Shown here piece by piece: positions 7,063 through 14,379 of a DNA stretch of 14,413 nt; the stretch's first letter is position 1, and every line of letters begins with the position of its first letter. The DNA comes from DATAEK01 sp036258055. GTDB lineage: Bacteria > Acidobacteriota > Vicinamibacteria > Vicinamibacterales > 2-12-FULL-66-21. A model generated the notes under the pieces. That model made no database searches and was not told the DNA's origin. It saw only the letters and a program-made list of their open reading frames with translations. Location: the NCBI GenBank assembly GCA_036258055.1, contig DATAEK010000186.1:1-14413 (forward strand). The letters run 5' to 3'. Made by a program: the position numbers and the translations under genes.

Positions 7063-10000
7063 ATGATGCGACCAATGACTGCCGTGATGACGGTGGCGCT
7101 GACGGCGTCGCTCTTCCTGCCGACATCCGCCCAGAAGGACGACAAGAAGTGGGACGTGGCCGCCGATCTCGGACCGGCGGCGAAGCTGGCGTTCGACACG
7201 GACGAAGGCACGTGGATGAACGTCGACGTCAGTCCCGACGGCAAGCGGATCGTCTTCGATGTCCTCGGTGACATCTACATCATGCCGATCGACGGCGCGC
7301 CCTCGGGCGCGACGCGCATCGCAGGTGGGCCGGCGTTCGACATGCAGCCGCGGTTCAGCCCCGACGGCTCGCGCATCGCGTTCTCGAGCGATCGCGATGG
7401 CCTCTGGAACATCTGGACGATGGATCTGGAAGGAAAGGACGCGAAGCAGATCTCGCGTGAGAAAAAGTGGTTCGTCAACAGCCCGACGTGGGCGCCTGAC
7501 GGCCAGTACATCTACGCGCGCCGCCATTTCGTGAAAGAGCGCTCGCTTGGGGCTGGTGAGATCTGGATGTACCACGCGGCTGGCGCGAGCGACGGATTGC
7601 AGGTCACCGAGAAGAACGGCTGGCAGAAGGATGCCGGCGAGCCGGACATCTCACCGAACGGTCGCTATCTCTACTACAGCAAGGACGTCACGCCGGGGCA
7701 GACGTTCGAATACAACAAGGATCCCAACGGCACGATCTACGCGATCATCGGCCGGGATCTGCAGACCGGTCGCGAGCGCCGCGTGGTCAGCATGCAGGGC
7801 GGGGCGGTCACGCCGCAGGCGTCACCCGATGGCAAGACGCTCGCCTGCATCCGAAGGGTCCGGCTTCAGAGCTTCCTCTATCTGCGCGATCTCGAGTCCG
7901 GCCGCAGCCGTCAGCTGTTCGATCACGTGGACAAGGATCTGCAGGAAGCCTGGGCGATCCACGGACTCTATCCGCAGTACGCGTGGATGCCCGACGGCAA
8001 GTCGATCGTCATCTGGGGCGAAGGCAAGATCTGGCGCGTTGACGTGGCGAGCGGCAAGGGTCAGCAAATACCGTTCCTCGTTCACGTCGAGCAGACGCTC
8101 AACGCGGCGCTCCGGTTTCCGCAGAAGGTCCATCCCGAGGAATTTCCGGTCCGGATGCTGCGCGATGTCCGGGTGTCGCCTGACGGGAAGCTGGTGATCT
8201 ACAGCGCGCTCGGACATCTCTACGCGAAACGGTTGCCGGATGGCGAGCCGAAGCGTTTGACGACGGGCGCGGCGTACGAGTTCTTCCCGGCGTTTTCGCG
8301 CGACGGCCAGTCGATCGTGTACACGACCTGGAGCGATGGGGACCTCGGCCGTGTTCGCGTGATGCGCGTCGACGGCTCCGGAGGTCGCGATGTCGTGACC
8401 CGGCCGGGACACTACGTCGAACCGGCCTTCTCGCCGGACGCGAAGCAGATCGTGTTTCGAAATGCGGGCGGCGACGTGATCCGCAGTCCGCTCTACGCCG
8501 GCGACCCGGGGATCTACGTGGTGCCGGCCGCTGGTGGAGATCCGACGCTCGTCCGCGACGGCGGTGCGAACCCGCTGTTCGATCACACCGGCACGCGCGT
8601 GTACGTCACCGAGGTGCGCAACGAGAAGTTCGTGCTGCTGAGCGTCGGTCTTCCGACCGGCGATTCGCCGCTTCCAGGTCGCGACGAGATCGAGCACGTC
8701 CGCAGCGACAACGCGTCGCAGCTCGTGCCCTCGCCTGATGACAAGTGGATCGCATTCGAGGAGCGCTACAAGACCTACATCGCGCCGTTCCCCCGAACAG
8801 GACGAGCCGTGGAGATCGGTCCCGGCACCCAGGCGTATCCCGTGCAACGCGTCTCGCGCGACGCCGGCTATTACCTGCACTGGTCCGGCGACAGCACCAC
8901 GCTCCACTGGGCGCTCGGACCGGAGCTCTTCACGCGTGAGGTGTCGCGCACGTTCGACTTCGTCAGCGGCCGAGGCGGCAGCGCGAGCCCAGCGACGGAA
9001 CCCGAGGCAAAGGGCGTTCCCATCGGGTTCACGGTCAAGAGCGATCGTCCGAGCGGCGTGCTCGCGCTCGTTGGCGCGCGGGTGATCACGATGGGCGGCC
9101 TTGCCGCGGGGCCCATCCAGGGCACGCCCGGCGTCATCGAGAACGCGACCGTCATCGTCGACGGCAATCGCATCGCGGCCGTGGGACCGTCGTCATCGGT
9201 CTCCGTGCCCGCGGGCGCGATGCGCATCGATGTCCGCGGCAAGACGATCATGCCGGGCATCATTGACGTGCACGGCCACGTAGGCGGAGAGTCTGACGGC
9301 CTGATCGCCGAATCGAGCTGGCCGCTCGAGGCCAACCTGGCATTCGGCGTCACGACGTCCCACGATCCGTCGAACGACAGCGAGACCGTCTTCACCATCT
9401 CGGAGCTCATTCGCTCGGGCGCGAAGCTCGGCCCGCGCCTTTTCTCGACCGGCACGATTCTGTACGGCGCCGAGACGCCCTTCAAAGCGGTCATCGAGAA
9501 TTACGACGATGCCCTGTCGCATTTGCGGCGGCAGAAGGCGATGGGCGCGTTCTCGGTCAAGAGCTACAACCAGCAGCGGCGGGATACGCGGCAGATGATC
9601 ATCAAAGCCGCGCGCGAGCTGCAGATGATGGTGGTGCCCGAAGGCGGATCGCTGCTCTACATGAACCAGACGCACATTCTCGACGGGCACACCGGCGTCG
9701 AGCACTCGCTGCCGGTGCCGCATCTCTACAAGGACACTGTCCAGCTCTTCGCGAAGAGCAAAGTCGGCTACACGCCTACGCTCATCGTCGGCTTCGGTGG
9801 ACTGTCTGGCGAGTACTACTGGTATCAGCATACGAACGTGTGGGAGAACGACCGGCTGCTCAATTTCACGCCGCGCGAAGTCGTCGACGCACGCTCTCGC
9901 CGCCGGCTGATGGCGCCGGAAGAGGACTTCAACCACGTGCTCATCGCGAAGGGTGCGAAGCAGCTGGCCGACGCGGGCGGATCCGTGCAGCTCGGCGCGC

Positions 10001-10314
10001 ACGGACAGTTGCAGGGACTCGGCGCCCACTGGGAGCTGTGGATGTTACAGCAGGGCGGCTTCACGCCGATGGAGGCGCTGCGCGCCGCGACCATCGACGG
10101 TGCGCGCTACCTCGGACTCGATGGCGATACCGGGTCGATCGAAGAGGGGAAGCTCGCCGACCTTGTCGTGCTCGATCGCAATCCGCTCGAGAACATCCGC
10201 AACTCGGAGTCACTGGCGTTCGTGATGATGAACGGGCGGCTGTACGAGTCGAAGACGTTGAACGAGGTCGGCAATCACCCGCATCCGCGGTCGAAGTTGT
10301 GGTGGGAGCGCTGA
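7063..10314 (+). CDS. Exported PD40 beta-propeller / amidohydrolase fusion
   Basis: A 1083-residue protein with a signal peptide (residues 1-23, ending SAQ) and two parts. Residues about 50-640 hold around eleven TolB-like PD40 blades, recognisable by SPDGKRIVF, SPDGSRIAF, APDGQYIYA, SPDGKLVIY and similar; such propellers gate or dock substrates. Residues about 666-1083 are an amidohydrolase of the imidazolonepropionase/prolidase-like group: the metal motif H737-G-H739, K833 in a VKSY context (candidate bridging lysine), H876 and H881, H980 in GAHGQ, and the closing LGLDGDTGSIEEGKLADLVVLD. Probable periplasmic metal-dependent hydrolase, perhaps on peptides; substrate unknown. ATG 7063 has AGGAGA at 7048-7053; the frame is open further upstream, but that part crosses the heptamer arrays. 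The stop is 4 nt before another array. Confidence 0.93.
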   Translation: MMRPMTAVMTVALTASLFLPTSAQKDDKKWDVAADLGPAAKLAFDTDEGTWMNVDVSPDGKRIVFDVLGDIYIMPIDGAPSGATRIAGGPAFDMQPRFSPDGSRIAFSSDRDGLWNIWTMDLEGKDAKQISREKKWFVNSPTWAPDGQYIYARRHFVKERSLGAGEIWMYHAAGASDGLQVTEKNGWQKDAGEPDISPNGRYLYYSKDVTPGQTFEYNKDPNGTIYAIIGRDLQTGRERRVVSMQGGAVTPQASPDGKTLACIRRVRLQSFLYLRDLESGRSRQLFDHVDKDLQEAWAIHGLYPQYAWMPDGKSIVIWGEGKIWRVDVASGKGQQIPFLVHVEQTLNAALRFPQKVHPEEFPVRMLRDVRVSPDGKLVIYSALGHLYAKRLPDGEPKRLTTGAAYEFFPAFSRDGQSIVYTTWSDGDLGRVRVMRVDGSGGRDVVTRPGHYVEPAFSPDAKQIVFRNAGGDVIRSPLYAGDPGIYVVPAAGGDPTLVRDGGANPLFDHTGTRVYVTEVRNEKFVLLSVGLPTGDSPLPGRDEIEHVRSDNASQLVPSPDDKWIAFEERYKTYIAPFPRTGRAVEIGPGTQAYPVQRVSRDAGYYLHWSGDSTTLHWALGPELFTREVSRTFDFVSGRGGSASPATEPEAKGVPIGFTVKSDRPSGVLALVGARVITMGGLAAGPIQGTPGVIENATVIVDGNRIAAVGPSSSVSVPAGAMRIDVRGKTIMPGIIDVHGHVGGESDGLIAESSWPLEANLAFGVTTSHDPSNDSETVFTISELIRSGAKLGPRLFSTGTILYGAETPFKAVIENYDDALSHLRRQKAMGAFSVKSYNQQRRDTRQMIIKAARELQMMVVPEGGSLLYMNQTHILDGHTGVEHSLPVPHLYKDTVQLFAKSKVGYTPTLIVGFGGLSGEYYWYQHTNVWENDRLLNFTPREVVDARSRRRLMAPEEDFNHVLIAKGAKQLADAGGSVQLGAHGQLQGLGAHWELWMLQQGGFTPMEALRAATIDGARYLGLDGDTGSIEEGKLADLVVLDRNPLENIRNSESLAFVMMNGRLYESKTLNEVGNHPHPRSKLWWER

Positions 10315-10318
10315 TGCG

Positions 10319-10353
10319 AATGGCAAATGGTAAATGGCAAAGGGCAAAGGGTT
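10319..10353. repeat. Heptamer array (AATGGCA type), left arm
   Basis: AATGGCA (10319), AATGGTA (10326), AATGGCA (10333), AAGGGCA (10340), AAGGGTT (10347), in strict phase, starting 4 nt after the amidohydrolase stop. AATGGCAAATGG (10319-10330) is the perfect 12-bp inverse of 10417-10428, and 10331-10339 the 9-bp inverse of 10436-10444. Confidence 0.85.
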
Positions 10354-10366
10354 ATGGCAGACGGAC

Positions 10367-10439
10367 GGCAGATGGAACAGCCAACTGCAACCCGTATGAT
10401 CGAGCTGTCCGCTCTCCCATTTGCCATTTTCCATCTGCC
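10367..10439. repeat. 11-bp inverted repeat between the heptamer arms
   Basis: GGCAGATGGAA (10367-10377) pairs perfectly with TTCCATCTGCC (10429-10439). The 51-nt interior shows no gene. Together with the pairing arms around it this makes a long imperfect stem between two convergent genes. Confidence 0.8.
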
Positions 10440-10450
10440 ATTTACCCTCC
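10416..10450. repeat. Heptamer array (GCCATTT type), right arm
   Basis: CCCATTT (10416), GCCATTT (10423), TCCATCT (10430), GCCATTT (10437), ACCCTCC (10444-10450), strict 7-nt phase. The final CC are the first bases of the hairpin at 10449-10466, the same junction as at 1541. Confidence 0.85.
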
Positions 10451-10466
10451 GACACGTCAGTGTCGG
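10449..10466. repeat. Perfect 7-bp hairpin spanning the cytochrome stop codon
   Basis: CCGACAC (10449-10455), loop GTCA, GTGTCGG (10460-10466). The stop codon of the leftward cytochrome gene (10459-10457) lies in the loop, so the element supplies its last codons. It may help end transcription between convergent genes; no T-run is present. Confidence 0.8.
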
Positions 10467-12106
10467 TGAACCCTCCGCAGCTTCAGCGCCGAGTTGAGCT
10501 GCACGGTTGATGGCGGCGGTATGACCACGCCTTCTTCGTCCATCTTGAACAGCACCAGGTTCTCCAGGAACTTGACCAGCGTTTGCTGAGCGCCGACCGG
10601 GAGCGCTCTGAACCGATCGCTCGACGCTGCCGCTTCGCCGCCGTGCTCCAGGATTGCCTCGGTCAGCGTCGTGGCGCGGCCGTCGTGCATGTAGGGCGCC
10701 GTCGAGCCGATGCCCCACAGGTTCCTGGTCATGAACGTCGTTTTGCCGGAGCCCACTTCATCGATCTGCTCGGTCAGGCCGGCACCCATGTCATGCCGCT
10801 TCATGTCGCCGAACAGCTCGGCCACCGCCTTGCCGCTCGCGTCCGTCGTCAGCGAACCCAGGCGATAGACGACGTTGCCGTGTGCATCCTTGACCTGGTT
10901 GTCCGGCTGGTCGTGGGTCAGGTCGAAGACGACCGGGTGATTGAAGTCTACGCCGCGCTGAATCGGATCCTGCCCGGCGGGGAAGGTCGCGTCACGATAT
11001 GCCGCGTTCGCGCTCGGTTCGCGGAAGATCGGATCGTTCAGCGTGAACGACCGCACGTGGCAGGAGGCGCACCCGATCGTGTCGAACACCTGCGATCCAG
11101 CCTGAATAGCCGCGGTCTCCTCGGCCGGCAGCGGATCGATGATCCCAAGGCGCGCGAGCTCCATTTTGGTGGTCGGGCGCGGCTGGGCCGCAAGGTACAC
11201 GCTCAACGCGGTGACGTCGCCAATCGTGAACTCGTTGGCCACGCCATCTCCGTCGCCGTCGACGTCATCGCCAGTGGTCTCGACCGGCTGCATGCCGATT
11301 TCGTCGTGCGCGGCGCCACGGTTGAACTCGCGCACCGAGGCAATGCTGCCTTTCCATTGGAACGGCCGCACGATCAAGTCCTGGTTGACGCCAACGACGG
11401 CCGACGTGTTCAGCGCAACCTGACACGGCGTTGTTCTCGCGCGCGACACCTTCAAGGTGCCGAAGTCGACGCCCTTCGCCACGAGCGTCACCGTCACCGC
11501 CTGGCCCGACGCGCACGTCTGCGCGCTCGCCGCGTCCCGCAACGCGAAGAGCTCTCCGGTCATTTCTTCCGCCACGCGCTGCACCGTGCCGAGCGAGAAG
11601 ACATGCGGCGTGTTGCGTTGAATGAACTTCTTCAGGTTTCCGGTGTGTCCCGGATCCCGGATCACGTTGCCGACCGCCGATCCCGATCCGTCGTCGAACA
11701 GTTGCAGGTGACAGGCGTTGCAGGACACCGCGTTCGGTCCGGTCGCACGCGAGGGCGTGTGGCTGGCCCACTGGCCTGCGCCGCTGAGATCCGCCCGCGG
11801 TACGCGCGTGAAGCGGCCGCCGTCGCCGACGCTCGCGCCGACGCCGTCGAGCGCGTTGAATTCGGTCTCGAACAGCTCGTCGCCGTGCTCGAAGGCTTCG
11901 TCGAACGCGGCGTTGTTCTGGCCCGACTGGACCAGTGCCATCAGCTCCGCCTGATCGAGGTGCTCACCGACCGCGGCGTGCATGCTCTCGAGGAGCGCCA
12001 TGTCAGTGATGATCGCGCGCAGGGTCACGGCGCCGGCGAGGAGCAGCGCGACGACGCCGATCAGCGCGATCGGTCGAGCGGGCAGACGAGGAGTGACGTG
12101 AGGCAT
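10457..12106 (-). CDS. Di-haem cytochrome c peroxidase-like oxidoreductase
   Basis: A 549-residue exported protein with two c-type haem sites, CNACH (129-133) and CASCH (346-350). Residues 12-30 form a hydrophobic signal or anchor. TFMTRNLWGIGSTAPYMHDG (457-476) with the following TLTEAILEHGGEA is the C-terminal signature of the CcpA/MauG and di-haem oxidoreductase (DHOR) group, and GDMKRHDMG (433-441) fits DHOR. These periplasmic enzymes transfer electrons to peroxide or another acceptor. DVDGDGDGV (281-289) looks like a calcium-binding loop. ATG 12106 has GGGAGG with 4-nt spacing, an excellent ribosome-binding site. The promoter is probably at 12253-12281. The last codons lie inside a repeat hairpin. 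Substrate cannot be read; peroxidase is only one option. Confidence 0.92.
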   Translation of the reverse strand: MPHVTPRLPARPIALIGVVALLLAGAVTLRAIITDMALLESMHAAVGEHLDQAELMALVQSGQNNAAFDEAFEHGDELFETEFNALDGVGASVGDGGRFTRVPRADLSGAGQWASHTPSRATGPNAVSCNACHLQLFDDGSGSAVGNVIRDPGHTGNLKKFIQRNTPHVFSLGTVQRVAEEMTGELFALRDAASAQTCASGQAVTVTLVAKGVDFGTLKVSRARTTPCQVALNTSAVVGVNQDLIVRPFQWKGSIASVREFNRGAAHDEIGMQPVETTGDDVDGDGDGVANEFTIGDVTALSVYLAAQPRPTTKMELARLGIIDPLPAEETAAIQAGSQVFDTIGCASCHVRSFTLNDPIFREPSANAAYRDATFPAGQDPIQRGVDFNHPVVFDLTHDQPDNQVKDAHGNVVYRLGSLTTDASGKAVAELFGDMKRHDMGAGLTEQIDEVGSGKTTFMTRNLWGIGSTAPYMHDGRATTLTEAILEHGGEAAASSDRFRALPVGAQQTLVKFLENLVLFKMDEEGVVIPPPSTVQLNSALKLRRVHRH

Positions 12107-12174
12107 GGTTCCTCCCTGACAGTGGATGGATGACCACGCGCCGCGCGGCTCCCGTCATCGCAGCGGCGCACACT

Positions 12175-12188
12175 CCCGTCGTGACGGG
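12175..12188 (-). promoter_or_regulatory. Leader hairpin 2 of the cytochrome gene
   Basis: CCCGT (12175-12179), loop CGTG, ACGGG (12184-12188): perfect 5-bp stem in the untranslated leader, nearer the start codon than hairpin 1. Role unknown. Confidence 0.4.
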
Positions 12189-12201
12189 GCACAGCCCGCC
12201 C

Positions 12202-12223
12202 TTGGCGCCGCCCGAGGCGCCAA
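12202..12223 (-). promoter_or_regulatory. Leader hairpin 1 of the cytochrome gene
   Basis: TTGGCGCC (12202-12209), loop GCCCGA, GGCGCCAA (12216-12223): perfect 8-bp GC-rich stem roughly 25 nt into the predicted leader. It could be an attenuator, a stabilising 5' structure, or a protein-binding site on DNA. Confidence 0.5.
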
Positions 12224-12252
12224 CTCGTGCTCAGTATCGGAATGGTCCGGAG

Positions 12253-12281
12253 AAGGTAGGGCTTCGAAGCGCGAGTGTCAA
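12253..12281 (-). promoter_or_regulatory. Promoter of the cytochrome gene with palindromic spacer
   Basis: On the minus strand a consensus -35 TTGACA (12281-12276), 17-nt spacer, then TACCTT (12258-12253) as a weak -10. The spacer contains the perfect 10-bp palindrome GCTTCGAAGC (12261-12270), a possible operator. The leader would be about 140 nt. Confidence 0.5.
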
Positions 12282-12341
12282 GCTCGGCGGAGTGATTTGG
12301 CTTCGAGCTCAAGTGAAATGTACCCAAGGTTTTGCGGCGAT

Positions 12342-12415
12342 GTGGCTGGGGTGGCGGGTAGGGCTGGGGTCGCATGTCTCGGCGTTCGGCGTTCGGCGTT
12401 CGCGGGTTCGGGGGC
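12342..12415. repeat. Heptamer array (GGGTGGC/GGCGTTC type)
   Basis: GGCGTTC three times exactly (12381, 12388, 12395), then GCGGGTT and CGGGGGC. A degenerate run precedes it: GTGGCTG (12342), GGGTGGC (12349), GGGTAGG (12356). CGTTCGCG (12397-12404) pairs perfectly with CGCGAACG (12422-12429), giving again an array next to a hairpin. It lies in the 521-nt gap between the cytochrome gene and the tRNA. Confidence 0.7.
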
Positions 12416-12462
12416 CAGGTGCGCGAACGGGCGCCGCGCCCTGCCGTTGCCGACGTGGGTTG

Positions 12463-12478
12463 CGGGTTTGTACCCGCG
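12463..12478. repeat. 6-bp hairpin in the cytochrome-tRNA gap
   Basis: GCGGGT, loop TTGT, ACCCGC: perfect stem downstream of the GGCGTTC array. The rest of 12430-12560 shows nothing assignable. Confidence 0.5.
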
Positions 12479-12565
12479 ATTGCGGCCGCCGGCACGTTCG
12501 GGAGGTTGATCGATCTGCGTCTGCATCGCGCAAGCGTGATTCACGTGCCTGATCCGCGCGTCGGG

Positions 12566-12595
12566 TTGCGAGTAGCGGCACCCGTTCTCTATAAT
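12566..12595 (+). promoter_or_regulatory. Promoter of tRNA-Gln
   Basis: TTGCGA (12566-12571), 18-nt spacer, perfect TATAAT (12590-12595). Transcription would begin near 12602, about 25 nt before the mature tRNA. Confidence 0.75.
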
Positions 12596-12627
12596 TGGAG
12601 TTTCGGTTCCTGCCCGATCGCCACTAC

Positions 12628-12701
12628 TGGGAGGTCGTTCAACGGTAGGACACGTGGCTCTGGACCACGTTATCGGGGTTCGAATCCCTGCCTCCCAGCC
12701 A
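12628..12701 (+). tRNA. tRNA-Gln (anticodon CUG)
   Basis: Complete cloverleaf of 74 nt. Acceptor TGGGAGG (12628-12634) pairs with CCTCCCA (12691-12697); D stem GTTC/GGAC; anticodon stem CGTGG/CCACG with loop CTCTGGA and anticodon CTG at 12660-12662, reading the CAG codon; T arm CGGGG-TTCGAAT-CCCTG (one G-T pair). Discriminator G at 12698 and an encoded CCA at 12699-12701. A TATAAT promoter lies upstream. Confidence 0.97.
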
Positions 12702-12974
12702 ATCTCTTCGAAAAGCCTGAACGTCTTGTCGAGCAAGAGGTTGCGCGTTCTCATTTTGAATTGCCTTCCCAGCGCGGCAAAGCGCGCCGCATTGTCCGGA
12801 CCCCACGAACGTCAACGCTGACAACATGTTGGCGCGAATCGGCAAGAGTTCGAATCCCAGGCAGGTTTTTCAGCTCGCGCGTCCGACGCCGCGTCTCTGG
12901 CGCTCCAACCGGCTTGCGCGCATATACTGCGGCATCGCCTGAGCAACGCTTCTTGATGAGGAAGGACACGCCTG
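12702..12974 (+). other. tRNA-dioxygenase gap, with promoter candidate
   Basis: No gene is visible. A 5-bp stem TCTTG-TCGAG-CAAGA (12724-12738) follows the tRNA and may mark its 3' processing or termination. GTTCGAATCCC, the T-loop sequence of the tRNA, recurs at 12848-12858, but its flanks do not pair, so it is not a second tRNA. CAACATGTTG (12822-12831) is a 10-bp palindrome. TATACT at 12923-12928 is a -10 candidate for the dioxygenase, with no clear -35. Confidence 0.5.
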
Positions 12975-13612
12975 ATGCAGGACGCGCCCGACGACCGTGA
13001 TTTGCAGGATGTGCCGAACCTGGAAGGACTCTCCGCCGTCGCTTTCTCCTCGGGACGCTGCTCAGCCCCTCGGTAATACCGCTGCTCGGGTTAGCCGAGG
13101 CGCCGGCACAACAATTAGCGGCCACTGAAGAGTCCCTTGAAACCGAGAACAACTGGGAGGGACCGTTCTACAAGCCTGGCTCGCCCGTGCGTTCGCTGCT
13201 CCTGGAACCTGGCATGGCCGGCACGCCTCTCACTGTCACGGGACGTGTCCTTGACACCAGCGGTCGGCCACTGAAAGGGGCGTTGCTCGACATCTGGCAG
13301 GCTGACCACACCGGCGCCTACGACAACACTGGTTTCCGACTGCGAGGGCGGCTCTACACCGGCGACGATGGTCGCTACACCCTGCGCACGATCAAGCCGC
13401 TTCACTACGGCGCGCCCAATGACATGCGCCCATCGCACATTCACGTGAAGGCAAGCGTCGAGAATTCGCCGATCTTGACGACGCAGCTGTATTTCAAAGG
13501 CGATCCTTGGAATCGCCACGACCCCGACGTCAGGCCGACGCTGATCATGTCTCCGCGACAAGTGTCGGATGGTCTCGCGGCGCAGTTCGATTTCGTCCTC
13601 AAGGTCCGTTGA
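12975..13612 (+). pseudogene. Tat-exported intradiol ring-cleavage dioxygenase, frameshifted
   Basis: Non-haem Fe(III) enzyme of the catechol/protocatechuate dioxygenase family, which opens aromatic rings between two hydroxyls. DIWQADHTGAYD gives one Tyr ligand (codon 13319), DGRYTLRTIKP the second (13376), and RPSHIHV the two His ligands (13436, 13442). NNWEGPFYKPGSP is the typical N-terminal motif. ATG 12975 has AGGAAGGA 8 nt upstream and starts MQDAPDDRDLQDVPNLEGLS, but this frame stops at 13074. The catalytic frame is open from 13001, has no ATG or GTG before 13187, and carries a Tat signal RRRFLLGTLL at 13034-13063. Slipping back one base at C13034 joins them exactly. So one C is missing from TCCC: mutation, sequencing error, or less likely recoding. 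Start at GTG 13187 would lose the signal and motif. Confidence 0.82.
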
Positions 13613-13629
13613 ATCCACGAGGCATCGAC

Positions 13630-14379
13630 ATGAAGCGCTCTCGAGCGTTCAGCCTGGTCCTGACGGCTCTCGTGATCCTGTGGGTGCGGCTGCCGCTTTC
13701 AGGCCAGACGCCGGCGGCGGATCTGATCGACGCCATCAACAAGCGCGATGAGCCAAGAGCTGCGCTGCTGCTCAAGCAAGGCGCCGACCCGAATGTTCGC
13801 GATGCTGTGACACAGCCCGCCATCACGGCTGCCGCCTATTTCGGACTTGAGAAAACCGTCCAGGCGCTACTTGCGAGTGGTGCCGACATGCGGCTGCTCG
13901 ACGTTGATGGCGCGGGCCCGCTGCATGCCGCGGCGCTTGGCGGCCACGTGGGGGTCGTCGAGCTCCTGCTCGATCGCGGGCTCCCGGTGAATGCAGTCGT
14001 CCGCGCTGACGGAATGACGCCGATCGCCTACGCTGCGGTGCGTGAACATCTCGATGCGATGCGAATGCTGCTGAGACACCGGGCAGACGTCAACCTCGCC
14101 GACTCCGGCGGCAATTCTCCGCTGCTTCACGCCGCGATGCGCGGCCGCTCCAACGCAGTGCGGCTGTTGCTGGAGTCCGGCGCGAATGTCAACGCCGCCT
14201 CCAGGCATGGTTGGACACCCTTGATGGCGGCGGCGTGGGAAGGCCACGCGAGCGTGGTGGCGGAGCTGTTGAAGCACGGTGCCAACGCGACACTGGTGAA
14301 TAGTGAACGCCGGTCAGCAATGATGCTCGCGGAATCTGAAGGACATCGAGCGGTAGTCAAGCTGCTGGTTGCCAAGTGA
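13630..14379 (+). CDS. Secreted ankyrin-repeat protein
   Basis: A 249-residue protein with a signal peptide (about 1-26, ending LSGQ) and about six ankyrin repeats from residue 28 to the end, each with the LLxxGADxN turn: LLLKQGADPNVRD, LLASGADMRLLD, LLLDRGLPVNAV, LLRHRADVNLAD, LLLESGANVNAAS, LLKHGANATLVN. Ankyrin stacks bind other proteins; nothing catalytic is present. ATG 13630 has GAGG at 13619-13622. It begins 17 nt after the dioxygenase stop, so the two are probably co-transcribed, and it may bind or protect the exported enzyme (inference; compare the bacterial pairing of periplasmic ankyrin AnkB with catalase). The gene ends within the window; the last 34 nt show nothing. Confidence 0.9.
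   Translation: MKRSRAFSLVLTALVILWVRLPLSGQTPAADLIDAINKRDEPRAALLLKQGADPNVRDAVTQPAITAAAYFGLEKTVQALLASGADMRLLDVDGAGPLHAAALGGHVGVVELLLDRGLPVNAVVRADGMTPIAYAAVREHLDAMRMLLRHRADVNLADSGGNSPLLHAAMRGRSNAVRLLLESGANVNAASRHGWTPLMAAAWEGHASVVAELLKHGANATLVNSERRSAMMLAESEGHRAVVKLLVAK

Noticed and set aside
10583..12133. 516-codon ORF on the plus strand
   Set aside because: It is antisense to the cytochrome gene, whose CxxCH sites and signal sequence are clear; composition is that of a shadow frame.
12848..12858. Second tRNA or attachment-site copy from the repeated GTTCGAATCCC
   Set aside because: Its flanking bases form only two of five T-stem pairs, there are no other cloverleaf arms, and no integrase or element lies nearby; the shared 11 bp may be chance or decay.
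12374..13000. 208-codon ORF over the tRNA gene
   Set aside because: It runs through the heptamer array, the tRNA promoter and the tRNA itself and ends in TGA at 12998; no protein family is recognisable.
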